Below, piece after piece: positions 1 to 5,393 of a stretch of DNA of 5,393 nt. Under the pieces are notes generated by a model that saw only the letters and a list, made by a program, of their open reading frames with translations, did no database searches and had not been told where the DNA came from. The translations under genes were made by a program, and so were the position numbers. Every line of letters starts with the position of its first letter. Positions within the stretch are counted from its first letter, which is position 1. Source of the DNA: an uncultured Collinsella sp. (GTDB lineage Bacteria > Actinomycetota > Coriobacteriia > Coriobacteriales > Coriobacteriaceae); contig CAKTWK010000062.1 in assembly GCA_934630735.1 (NCBI GenBank), forward strand, positions 1-5,393. The letters run 5' to 3'.

Positions 1-62
1 CCCCAAGGCCGCAACAGCAAAGTCCCCATTACATTAAAAAATATCAGCCCCCGCATATCGAA

Positions 63-171
63 ACGGTCGAGAGGGCCGCCTCCGGGCTGGTGCCCTTCCT
101 CGGAGAAGTTCGCGAAGCCCACTTCTCCGAGGAAGGGCACCAGCCCGGAGGCGGCCCCAGCGCGAGACCGT
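63..171. repeat. Long perfect hairpin at the 3' end of xfp
   Basis: The arms 73-109 and 121-157 are perfect reverse complements (37 bp) around an 11-nt loop (110-120). A further 6-bp outer stem, ACGGTC (63-68) with GACCGT (166-171), is separated from the main stem by 4 nt on one side and 8 nt on the other. In the xfp transcript the structure begins 13 nt after the stop codon. It would therefore fold at the mRNA 3' end and could stop transcription or protect the message from exonucleases. No T-run follows on the minus strand: the nearest, six T opposite 36-41, lies more than 20 nt past the outer stem. It is thus not a canonical intrinsic terminator. A mobile or dispersed palindromic element is the alternative. 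Confidence 0.85.
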
Positions 172-184
172 CCCGGATGCCTAC

Positions 185-2713
185 CTACTCGTTGTCGCCC
201 GCGGTCATTTGCGTTGCGGAGAGCGCGCCGTCGGCTGCGGTTGCGGCAGCGGCGTCGGGCCAGACCCAGTCGGTAAAGGCCGGGTGATCGAAGCCCTCGT
301 CGCACGCAAACTCAAAGGCCTCGGTGCGGAAGGCCTCCCACTCGTCAATCTGCTCGGCGAACTTATCGGCGTCGACCATGCGCAGCACGTCGGCGGCAAG
401 CGCCCAGCGGTCCATGTTGTTCAGGCGCAGCATGTCGAACGGCGTGGTCGTGGAGCCCTTCTCCTCGTAACCGTGGACGCGGAAGGCGTCGTGGCCGGGG
501 CGGTTCCAAATCAGACGGCGGATCGTGCCGGCATAGGCGTGGAATGCGAAGAGGACGGGCTTCTCGCCGCAGCCGAACAGCTCAGCCCAGCGCTCGTCGC
601 TGATGGCCTGGTCGTTCTCGCAGACGTTCTGAATCTTGAGCAGATCGACCACGTTGACGAACCACACCTTAATGCCCAGTTTGCGCAGCATATCGGTTGC
701 AGCCAGGGCCTCGAGCGTCGGCACGTCACCGCAGGTCGCAACCACGATGTCGGCCTCGGCAAGCGAGCTGGCAGTCGATGCCCACTCCCAAGTCGCGACG
801 CCCTCGGCGAGTTCGGACTTGGCCTCGTCGACCGTCTGGAAGGTCGGGGCGGGCTGCTTGCCGCAGAAGATGGCGTTGACGCAGTCGGTGGACTGGTAGA
901 CACGCTCGGCCACGGCAAGGGCCATATTGGCATCGGCCGGATAGTAGGCATTCACGATATGCGTGTCGTTGGCCTTGTTTAGCAGCAGGTCGATAAAGCC
1001 GGGGTCCTGGTGCGAGAATCCGTTGTGGTCCTGGCGCCAGACGTGGCTCGACAGCAAAATGTTAAGGCCGCTAATGGGGGCACGCCACGGAATCTCGCGC
1101 TTGGTGGCCTCGAGCCATTTGCAGTGCTGGTTGACCATGGAGTCGACCACATGGACAAAGCTCTCGTAGGAGCTCCACACACCCGAGCGACCGGTGAGCA
1201 CGTAGGCCTCGAGGAAGCCCTCGCACTGGTGCTCGGACAGCTGCTCGACGACCTTACCGGAGCCGGCCAGCAGCTCGTCGTTGGCCTCGTCCTCGTAGAA
1301 GCCGGCATCCCACTGCTTCTTGGTCACCTTGTAGGCAGCCTGCAGGCGGTTAGACGCGGTCTCGTCGGGACCGAAGATGCGGAAATCGTCCATGTTCTTG
1401 GCCAGGACGTCGGCAGTGTACTCGCCAAAGACGCGGGCGGCCTCGGTGGAGCCCCAGCCGTGACCCTTAGTTGCGACGGGGATCTCGTGGGCGTGGATAT
1501 CGGGCAGTTCGAGCTCGCGGCGCACCTTGCCGCCGTTTGCATTGGGGTTGGCACCGATGCGCAGCTCGCCGGTCGGCATAAAGGCCGTCACCTCGGGACG
1601 CACCTGACCCTCGGGCGTAAAGAGCTCCTCGGGCTTGTAGGAGCGCAGCCACTCGCGCAGTACGCGGAAGTGCTCGTGGGTGTCCTTGGCGCTCGCCAGC
1701 GGCACCTGATGCGCGCGCCAGGAGTCCTCGGTCTTCTTGCCGTCGATGTGCTTGGGGCAAGTCCAGCCCTTGGGCGTACGGAACACGATCATGGGATAGG
1801 CCGGGCGGACCACGGTCTCGCCCGCGGCTGCCTGGGCCTGAGCGGTGGCCTTGATGTCGCAAATCTCGTCAAAGACCTGCTCAAACAGGGCGGCGAAACG
1901 CTCATGGATGCTCGCGTGACCCTCGTCGTCAAAGCCGGCGACAAAGAAGTGCGGCTTGTAGCCCATGCCCTCAAAGAACTTGGTGAGCTCCTCGTCGGAC
2001 ACGCGGGCGAGGATGGTGGGGTTGGCGATCTTGTAGCCGTTGAGGTGCAGGATTGGCAGAACGATGCCGTCGGTTGCCGGGTTCACAAGCTTGTTGGACT
2101 GCCAAGAGGTGGCAAGCGGACCGGTCTCGGACTCGCCGTCGCCCACCACGGCCACGGCCAGCAGGCTCGGGTTGTCCATGACAGCGCCGTAGGCGTGGCT
2201 GAGCGTGTAGCCAAGCTCGCCGCCCTCGTGGATGGAGCCGGGCGTCTCGGGCGCAAAGTGGCTCGGGATGCCGCCGGGGTAGGAGAACTGGCGGAAGAAC
2301 TTCTGCAGGCCGGCCTCGTCATTGGTGATGTCGGGGCGGATCTCGCGGTAGGTGCCATCGAGCAGCGACTGGGCGGTGCCGGCGGGGCCACCGTGACCCG
2401 GGCCCATCAGGAAGATGGCGTTCTGGTTGTGGTCGGCAATAAGGCGGTTGACGTGGCCGAACAGGAAGTTGATGCCGGGCGTGGTGCCCCAGTGGCCGAC
2501 CAGACGGTGCTTAACGTCTGGACGACCAAAGTCGCGCGTCTCGCCGGTCTTTTCGTCGACAAAGTCGCTGCGCATCAGCGGGTTGGAGCGAAGGTAAATC
2601 TGGCCGACGGACAGGTAGTTCGAAGCGCGCCAGTACAGGTCGACACCCTCGAGCTCGGAAGCGGGAACCTCATGTCCCAGTTTTTGCCACGGCGTTCCCA
2701 GTGTTTTAGCCAT
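185..2713 (-). CDS. xfp: Xylulose-5-phosphate/fructose-6-phosphate phosphoketolase
   Basis: This is an 842-residue thiamine-diphosphate enzyme of the XFP family. The family cleaves xylulose 5-phosphate, and often fructose 6-phosphate, with inorganic phosphate to give acetyl phosphate plus glyceraldehyde 3-phosphate or erythrose 4-phosphate. It is the key cytosolic step of the bifid shunt and heterolactic pathways. Visible signatures are GHWGTTPG at 73-80 (H74), GPGHGGP at 104-110 (H107), H152, the family signature EGGELGY at 163-169, and the cofactor-binding GDGESETG at 191-198. The segment EHQCEGF at 494-500 probably holds the catalytic Glu, and [12 protein letters not shown] at 561-572 supplies active-site His residues. 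H74, H107 and H152 match H64, H97 and H142 of bifidobacterial Xfp with a constant offset of 10. Length is close to the usual 790-830, with about 20 extra residues in an Ala-rich acidic C-terminal tail. The ATG is preceded by GAAGGGA (2722-2728) at 8 nt. The gene lies downstream of, and co-directional with, a LacI-type regulator. Substrate preference (dual or xylulose-only) cannot be read from the sequence. Confidence 0.97.
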   Translation of the reverse strand: MAKTLGTPWQKLGHEVPASELEGVDLYWRASNYLSVGQIYLRSNPLMRSDFVDEKTGETRDFGRPDVKHRLVGHWGTTPGINFLFGHVNRLIADHNQNAIFLMGPGHGGPAGTAQSLLDGTYREIRPDITNDEAGLQKFFRQFSYPGGIPSHFAPETPGSIHEGGELGYTLSHAYGAVMDNPSLLAVAVVGDGESETGPLATSWQSNKLVNPATDGIVLPILHLNGYKIANPTILARVSDEELTKFFEGMGYKPHFFVAGFDDEGHASIHERFAALFEQVFDEICDIKATAQAQAAAGETVVRPAYPMIVFRTPKGWTCPKHIDGKKTEDSWRAHQVPLASAKDTHEHFRVLREWLRSYKPEELFTPEGQVRPEVTAFMPTGELRIGANPNANGGKVRRELELPDIHAHEIPVATKGHGWGSTEAARVFGEYTADVLAKNMDDFRIFGPDETASNRLQAAYKVTKKQWDAGFYEDEANDELLAGSGKVVEQLSEHQCEGFLEAYVLTGRSGVWSSYESFVHVVDSMVNQHCKWLEATKREIPWRAPISGLNILLSSHVWRQDHNGFSHQDPGFIDLLLNKANDTHIVNAYYPADANMALAVAERVYQSTDCVNAIFCGKQPAPTFQTVDEAKSELAEGVATWEWASTASSLAEADIVVATCGDVPTLEALAATDMLRKLGIKVWFVNVVDLLKIQNVCENDQAISDERWAELFGCGEKPVLFAFHAYAGTIRRLIWNRPGHDAFRVHGYEEKGSTTTPFDMLRLNNMDRWALAADVLRMVDADKFAEQIDEWEAFRTEAFEFACDEGFDHPAFTDWVWPDAAAATAADGALSATQMTAGDNE

Positions 2714-2771
2714 TGTTTATGTCCCTTCGCTGCGCGGTCGCCTTTCGATACGGCAACCATTCGTTGGGACT

Positions 2772-2800
2772 AGTATATTTGCTAAAACGTTTTATCATGG
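2772..2800 (-). promoter_or_regulatory. Probable xfp promoter
   Basis: On the minus strand, TATACT (2772-2777) is a 5/6 match to the -10 consensus, about 60 nt upstream of the xfp start codon. No good -35 box sits at 16-18 bp; the hexamer there (around 2794-2800) reads CATGAT or CCATGA. A weak -35 is compatible with a regulated promoter. The upstream palindrome O1 (2780-2797) fills the -10/-35 spacer, so a bound regulator would exclude RNA polymerase. Confidence 0.5.
2780..2797. promoter_or_regulatory. LacI-type operator O1 upstream of xfp
   Basis: TGCTAAAACGTTTTATCA is an 18-bp palindrome with one mismatched pair, and its 12-bp core TAAAACGTTTTA is perfect. The central CG inside AACGTT is the hallmark of LacI/GalR-family operators, where the hinge-helix leucine inserts. 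It lies directly upstream of the xfp -10 box, consistent with repression. The adjacent regulator gene is the obvious candidate to bind it. Confidence 0.8.
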
Positions 2801-2818
2801 TGAAAAAACGTTTTATCA
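2801..2818. promoter_or_regulatory. LacI-type operator O2 upstream of xfp
   Basis: TGAAAAAACGTTTTATCA is an 18-bp palindrome with one mismatched pair. O1 and O2 each differ by one base, at different positions, from the perfect palindrome TGATAAAACGTTTTATCA. The centre-to-centre distance from O1 is 21 bp, about two helical turns, so two dimers would sit on the same DNA face. O2 occupies the region just upstream of the expected xfp -35. Confidence 0.8.
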
Positions 2819-2917
2819 TCTTTATCGATCCCATCGATCGGCAAAACGCGACATTCACCTGCGGCATTATCTGTCACAGGTACTCCATATTCAATCTGCA
2901 TGAATTGATAAACGTGT

Positions 2918-3946
2918 TTAGCTGTGTTTAGTAAGCTCGAGCACGCTATCCTTTACGATGAGCGCCGGCTCCAGAACGACCTCTTCGGCACGCCTACCGC
3001 CCCTACCGGCAAGACGCTTGGACATGCAGCCAAAAGCATGCTCCGCAAGGACACCAGGATCCTGCTCGATCGCGGTCAGCGCCGGCTCAAAGAGAACGTC
3101 GGCCGCCGAGTTGTCATAGCTTACAACCGAGATATCGTCCGGAATGCTCTTCCCCATCTCGTGCAAGCGCTTGAGCAAACCGAGGGCAATGTTATCCGAG
3201 CTTGCGAACACGGCGGTAGCGTCAGTTGCGAGCACCGCCTCCGAGGCCTCGTAGGCACTCGAAATGTAGTACTCGCTCTCAAACTCCAAACGCGCGTCGA
3301 TCGGCAGGCCAACCTCGCGCAGCGCGCGCTCATAGCCGGCAAGTCGCTTGCGGCCCGTATTGGAACGACGCGCGTTGACCAGGCAGGCAATGCGACGGTG
3401 CCCCTGCTCAATCAGATAGCGCGTTGCCATGTAGCCACCCATCTCGTGGTCGAACATCACCTTGTCGCACTCGAGCCCCTCAATGGCACGGTCGACCATT
3501 ACAGCCGGGATAGGCAAATGGCTGACCTCTTCGCGCAGGGCGCGGTCGTCCGAGAACTCGTCGCCCACGACCAAGAACACACCATCGACGCCGCGCGTCA
3601 CCAGCTGGCGCAGGAGCTCCAGATCGTCCTCGGCACTTCCACCCGAGCTGGTAATAAAGAGCGCGTAGCCGTCCTCGCGGCAGCGCTTTTCCAGGCTGCC
3701 GGCGAGCGAGGCAAAAAAGCGGCTCTCGATGTTGGGAACGATAAGGCCCAGCGTGCGCGACTCACGCATGACCAGGCTGCGCGCAATCTGGTTAGGAACA
3801 TAGTGGTTGCGCGCCGCGACCTCTTTGATGCGCTTGCGGTTTTCTTCCGAGATGCGACAAGGCCGATTGTTGAGAACAAGCGAGACCGACGAGGGGGAAA
3901 GCCCCACCTCCTGGGCAATCTGCTTGAGAGTAACTTTGTTGCCCAT
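2918..3946 (-). CDS. LacI/GalR-family transcriptional regulator
   Basis: This is a 342-residue DNA-binding regulator with the standard two-part architecture. The N-terminal helix-turn-helix (about 5-26, VTLKQIAQEVGLS then SSVSLVLN) is followed by the hinge helix PNQIARSL at 51-58, whose Leu58 is the expected minor-groove intercalator at a CG step. The rest is a periplasmic-binding-like sensor domain, with VDR (151-153), GHRRIA (182-187), RLAGYERAL (201-209), SSDNIALG (249-256) and IPDDISVVSYDN (268-279). The chosen ATG puts the helix-turn-helix at the family's usual distance from the N-terminus and has GAAAGGAG (3951-3958) 4 nt upstream. The frame stays open to 4018, but that extension is not typical of the family. 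The gene precedes xfp on the same strand, with 204 bp between them holding two palindromic operators, so it probably represses xfp. The effector is unknown; a sugar or sugar phosphate is a guess. Confidence 0.93.
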   Translation of the reverse strand: MGNKVTLKQIAQEVGLSPSSVSLVLNNRPCRISEENRKRIKEVAARNHYVPNQIARSLVMRESRTLGLIVPNIESRFFASLAGSLEKRCREDGYALFITSSGGSAEDDLELLRQLVTRGVDGVFLVVGDEFSDDRALREEVSHLPIPAVMVDRAIEGLECDKVMFDHEMGGYMATRYLIEQGHRRIACLVNARRSNTGRKRLAGYERALREVGLPIDARLEFESEYYISSAYEASEAVLATDATAVFASSDNIALGLLKRLHEMGKSIPDDISVVSYDNSAADVLFEPALTAIEQDPGVLAEHAFGCMSKRLAGRGGRRAEEVVLEPALIVKDSVLELTKHS

Positions 3947-3981
3947 CTCGCTCCTTTCGAGTATTCGCGCAATCTCTTGAA

Positions 3982-3987
3982 AGTATA
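3982..3987 (-). promoter_or_regulatory. Possible -10 box of the regulator gene
   Basis: TATACT on the minus strand is identical to the proposed xfp -10 hexamer and lies 36 bp upstream of the regulator's ATG. The hexamer 17 bp further upstream (CATCGA) is a poor -35. Its placement supports the start at 3946, because a transcript from here would exclude the longer open frame starting at 4018. Confidence 0.4.
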
Positions 3988-4008
3988 GCGACCGTCCCTC
4001 TACCTCGA

Positions 4009-4025
4009 TGATAAACACTTTACCA
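4009..4025. promoter_or_regulatory. Possible degenerate operator upstream of the regulator gene
   Basis: TGATAAACACTTTACCA has arms TGATAAA and TTTACCA (6 of 7 pairs) around CAC. It resembles the xfp operators with one base deleted and no central CG. It lies about 21 bp upstream of the proposed -10 of the regulator gene, where it could mediate autoregulation. The missing CG step makes this weak. A half-site-like GTTTTATC also occurs at 4041-4048. Confidence 0.25.
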
Positions 4026-4055
4026 ATCCGGTAGACGGCTGTTTTATCGCCGCGA

Positions 4056-4121
4056 TTGGCGCAAAGTAACCTGACCCCTTTGCACCATGTGACGCATTGG
4101 GGTCAGGTTACTTTGCACCAA
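4056..4121. repeat. 23-bp inverted repeat between the divergent promoters
   Basis: The arms 4056-4078 and 4099-4121 pair with one mismatch (4060/4117). The inner 18 bp, GCAAAGTAACCTGACCCC at 4061-4078 and its complement at 4099-4116, are perfect. The 20-nt spacer starts with TTTGCACCA (4079-4087), repeated directly at 4112-4120, so alternative foldings are possible. The element lies between the regulator and murB promoters and is probably not transcribed from either start, which suggests a DNA-level role or a dispersed repeat. The right arm reaches the presumed murB -35 region. Confidence 0.85.
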
Positions 4122-4143
4122 ATCCATCCGGGTGGGGTATATT
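4112..4143 (+). promoter_or_regulatory. Probable murB promoter
   Basis: TATATT at 4138-4143 is a 5/6 match to the -10 consensus, 43 bp upstream of the murB ATG. The nearest -35-like hexamers, TTTGCA (4112-4117) or TTGCAC (4113-4118), give spacers of 20 or 19 bp, longer than ideal, and lie in the right arm of the inverted repeat. Predicted initiation near 4150 would give a leader of about 35-40 nt containing the ribosome binding site. Confidence 0.4.
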
Positions 4144-4186
4144 GCATTCGATTGATGAAAACGACCACCATAAGGCGGATATTCGT

Positions 4187-5149
4187 ATGCACGAGAATGA
4201 CTTTTTTAACGAGGACCTGCTCTGCGCGCTCGCTGGCGTTGCCGGCGAGGACAACGTGCTCATGAGCGAGCCCATGCGCGAGCACACCACGTTTAAGATC
4301 GGCGGCCCGGCCGATGTCTTTGTTACGCCCGATACCGAGCAGGGACTCGTCGCCACGCTTGACACCTGCTACCGCTGCGATCTGCCGCTCACCATCGTGG
4401 GCAACGGCTCCGACCTGCTCGTCGGTGACAAGGGTATCCGCGGCGTCGTCGTAGCGCTGGGCGAGGGCCTCTCCGGCATTACGGTCAACGGCACGCACGT
4501 CACGGCAGCAGCCGGCGCCTTGCTTTCCGATGTCGCCGCGGCAGCAGCCGAGGCCGGTCTTACCGGCATGGAGCCCATCTCGGGCATCCCCGGCTCGGTC
4601 GGCGGCGCCTGCTATATGAACGCCGGTGCCTACGGCGCCTGCATGGCCGATGTTTTGGAGTCCGTGCGCGTCTATAAGCCCGCCCGCGTGCTCGACGACG
4701 GCACCCGCGGCAGCGGCAGCATCATCGAGTTCGATGTCGACGAGCTCAACCTGGGTTATCGCAAGAGCCGCATCGCCGACGACGGCTTTACCGTGCTCTC
4801 TGCCACCTTTAACCTCGCCCCGGGCAACGCCGCGATGATCAAGGCCGACATGGACGGCTACCGCCAACGCCGCGAGGACAAGCAGCCACTCGACATGCCG
4901 AGCGCCGGCTCCACCTTCAAGCGCCCCGAGGGCTACTTTGCCGGTAAACTCATCATGGACGCCGGCCTGCGCGGCCACGCCGTCGGCGGCGCCCAGGTGA
5001 GCGAGAAGCACTGCGGCTTCATCGTCAACGCCAACCACGCCACCGCCGCCGACGTCGACGAACTCATCCGCCACATTCAAGCAACCGTCAAAGAGCAGTT
5101 CGGCGTAGACCTAGAACCCGAAGTCCACCGAGTAGGCGAATTCCTCTAA
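4187..5149 (+). CDS. murB: UDP-N-acetylmuramate dehydrogenase
   Basis: This FAD enzyme reduces UDP-N-acetylenolpyruvylglucosamine with NADPH to UDP-N-acetylmuramate, the second committed cytosolic step of peptidoglycan precursor synthesis. The 320-residue product has the expected order of motifs: TTFKIGGPAD (34-43) and VGNGSD (71-76) in the FAD-binding region, then IPGSVGG (134-140) and NAGAYG (145-150). YRKS (191-194) follows, then SAGSTFKRP (239-247) with the catalytic Ser242. HCGFIVN (275-281) and PEVHRVGEF (311-319), with Glu312 as the likely C-terminal acid, complete the set. Length and the YRKS-type layout suggest the type II group lacking the E. coli insertion. The start is chosen because AAGGCGG (4172-4178) lies 8 nt upstream. 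The frame is open back to 4097, but that stretch translates the inverted repeat and the promoter. The gene is divergent from the regulator and followed by its own terminator. Confidence 0.96.
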   Translation: MHENDFFNEDLLCALAGVAGEDNVLMSEPMREHTTFKIGGPADVFVTPDTEQGLVATLDTCYRCDLPLTIVGNGSDLLVGDKGIRGVVVALGEGLSGITVNGTHVTAAAGALLSDVAAAAAEAGLTGMEPISGIPGSVGGACYMNAGAYGACMADVLESVRVYKPARVLDDGTRGSGSIIEFDVDELNLGYRKSRIADDGFTVLSATFNLAPGNAAMIKADMDGYRQRREDKQPLDMPSAGSTFKRPEGYFAGKLIMDAGLRGHAVGGAQVSEKHCGFIVNANHATAADVDELIRHIQATVKEQFGVDLEPEVHRVGEFL

Positions 5150-5161
5150 ACAAAGAAGGCC

Positions 5162-5208
5162 CCGAAAGGGAGAGGCTTCGTAAGGAAGTCCTCTCCCTTT
5201 CGGCTTTT
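5162..5208 (+). terminator. Intrinsic terminator of murB
   Basis: A perfect 14-bp stem, CCGAAAGGGAGAGG (5162-5175) with its complement at 5190-5203, is extended by CTTC/GAAG (5176-5179/5185-5188) across one bulged T, with a 5-nt loop. C then TTTT (5205-5208) follows directly. It begins 12 nt after the murB stop and should separate murB from the ORF that follows. Confidence 0.9.
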
Positions 5209-5213
5209 ATAAT
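5208..5213 (+). promoter_or_regulatory. Possible -10 box for the repeat-containing ORF
   Basis: TATAAT is a perfect -10 hexamer overlapping the T-tail of the murB terminator, about 70 nt upstream of the ATG at 5285. No convincing -35 lies at 16-18 bp, since that position falls in the terminator stem. A rival is TTGGCA (5232-5237) with GAGAAT (5254-5259) at 16-bp spacing. The two cannot be separated by eye. Confidence 0.3.
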
Positions 5214-5216
5214 CCC

Positions 5217-5254
5217 CCACTTATGATTGAATTGGCAGGTAAAATCATAAGTGG
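5217..5254. repeat. 12-bp inverted repeat upstream of the repeat-containing ORF
   Basis: CCACTTATGATT (5217-5228) and AATCATAAGTGG (5243-5254) are perfect reverse complements around a 14-nt spacer (5229-5242). The spacer contains TTGGCA, a 5/6 match to a -35 box. It is AT-rich, lies between the murB terminator and the ribosome binding site at 5270, and has no T-run. An operator, a regulatory mRNA hairpin or a dispersed repeat are all possible. Confidence 0.75.
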
Positions 5255-5284
5255 AGAATTACAATAGGGAAGGAGGGCTTGACT

Positions 5285-5393
5285 ATGGCGAATGGAAATG
5301 CAGCGACTTTTCTCGGCTCGGCTCGGCTCGGCTCGGCTCGGCTCGGCTCGGCTCGGCTCGGCTCGGCTCGGCTCGGCTCGGCTCGGCTCGGCT
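5285..5393 (+). CDS. Start of a putative phase-variable protein gene (partial)
   Basis: A perfect Shine-Dalgarno AAGGAGG (5270-5276) lies 8 nt before an ATG that opens MANGNAATF. From codon 10 the frame reads the pentapeptide LGSAR over and over, encoded by the pure pentamer CTCGG, and stays open to the window edge (36 codons visible). Because the unit is 5 bp, each copy change shifts the downstream frame and would switch the protein on or off. The rest of the protein lies outside the window, so no function can be assigned. The N-terminus shows no signal peptide or membrane segment. Two further ATGs, at 5292 and 5298, lie in another frame that is also open through the repeat. In-frame TTG at 5279 is only 2 nt from the Shine-Dalgarno and unlikely. 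The strong initiation signals make a real gene likely; the phase-variation role is inferred from architecture. An alternative is a short leader ORF or a decayed gene. Confidence 0.65.
   Translation, partial: MANGNAATFLGSARLGSARLGSARLGSARLGSARLG
5312..5393 (+). repeat. Pentanucleotide tandem repeat (CTCGG), 16.4 copies
   Basis: Sixteen complete uninterrupted copies plus 2 nt run to the last base of the window, so the true copy number is unknown. There is no base deviation in 82 bp, which points to recent expansion by slipped-strand mispairing. In every frame of the plus strand it encodes cyclic LGSAR, and on the minus strand cyclic PSRAE, so there is no stop in any of the six frames. Confidence 0.98.

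Noticed and set aside
36..41. T-run on the minus strand as the tail of an xfp terminator
   Set aside because: It lies more than 20 nt beyond the outer stem of the hairpin and has no hairpin of its own next to it.
90..287. Short plus-strand ORF starting in the hairpin downstream of xfp
   Set aside because: It encodes the arms of the inverted repeat and then the antisense of the xfp 3' end, and has no ribosome binding site.
1010..2773. 587-codon open frame on the plus strand opposite xfp, plus similar long antisense frames opposite the regulator (2924-3988) and murB (4103-5080)
   Set aside because: They mirror genes with unmistakable family motifs, show no recognisable domains, and are expected from GC-rich third positions in real genes on the other strand.
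2906..2923. Operator-like TGATAAACGTGTTTAGCT over the regulator's stop codon
   Set aside because: Only the TAAAC/GTTTA arms pair, the centre is GT rather than CG, and it lies about 130 bp from the xfp -10. Likely chance similarity in an AT-rich spot.
3947..4018. A 24-residue N-terminal extension of the LacI-type regulator
   Set aside because: Family members begin a few residues before the helix-turn-helix. The internal ATG has GAAAGGAG upstream, and the likely -10 box lies inside the extension.
4097..4186. A 30-residue N-terminal extension of MurB
   Set aside because: It translates the right arm of the inverted repeat and the probable promoter. The ATG at 4187 has a good ribosome binding site, and the motifs start at the usual distance from it.
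5223..5267. A 14-codon ORF (MIELAGKIISGELQ) across the inverted repeat ahead of the repeat-containing gene
   Set aside because: No ribosome binding site precedes it, and an ORF this short is expected by chance. A leaderless start from the TATAAT at 5208 is possible but unsupported.
5312..5393. The pentamer tract as a CRISPR array or an intergenic repeat
   Set aside because: There are no spacers, the unit is 5 bp, and the tract starts in frame nine codons after an ATG with a perfect Shine-Dalgarno.

Overview
The window reads like a G+C-rich Gram-positive gut anaerobe, most plausibly a Coriobacteriia member such as Collinsella. This is inferred from strong purine-rich ribosome binding sites, GC-rich codon use, a full-length phosphofructo/xylulose phosphoketolase and a type II-like MurB. 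No rRNA or other taxonomic marker is present, so the assignment is tentative.

Layout. Positions 1-184 are non-coding and hold a very long hairpin (63-171) just past the end of the minus-strand phosphoketolase gene xfp (185-2713). The 204-bp gap upstream of xfp carries a TATACT -10 box. It also carries two near-identical 18-bp palindromes with an AACGTT core, 21 bp apart, of the type bound by LacI/GalR regulators. The next gene, also on the minus strand, encodes exactly such a regulator (2918-3946). A 240-bp divergent gap (3947-4186) follows, with a possible degenerate operator, a 23-bp inverted repeat (4056-4121) and a murB promoter. murB (4187-5149) is on the plus strand and ends in a strong intrinsic terminator (5162-5208).

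The most interesting part is the last 180 bases. After the murB terminator come a 12-bp inverted repeat (5217-5254), a perfect AAGGAGG ribosome binding site and an ATG (5285). Nine codons later a pure pentanucleotide tandem repeat (CTCGG, 16.4 copies, 5312-5393) begins and runs off the end of the window. Five is not a multiple of three, so each copy gained or lost would shift the downstream frame. This is the architecture of a contingency (phase-variable) gene, comparable to the pentamer repeats in Neisseria opa genes. The product beyond the repeat is not visible.

How the parts fit. The regulator and xfp look like a local regulatory pair, with the LacI-type protein probably controlling phosphoketolase (acetyl-phosphate production from sugar phosphates) through the tandem operators. 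murB is a cell-wall housekeeping gene on the other strand. The repeat-containing ORF is separated from murB by a terminator and is probably an independent unit under stochastic translational switching.
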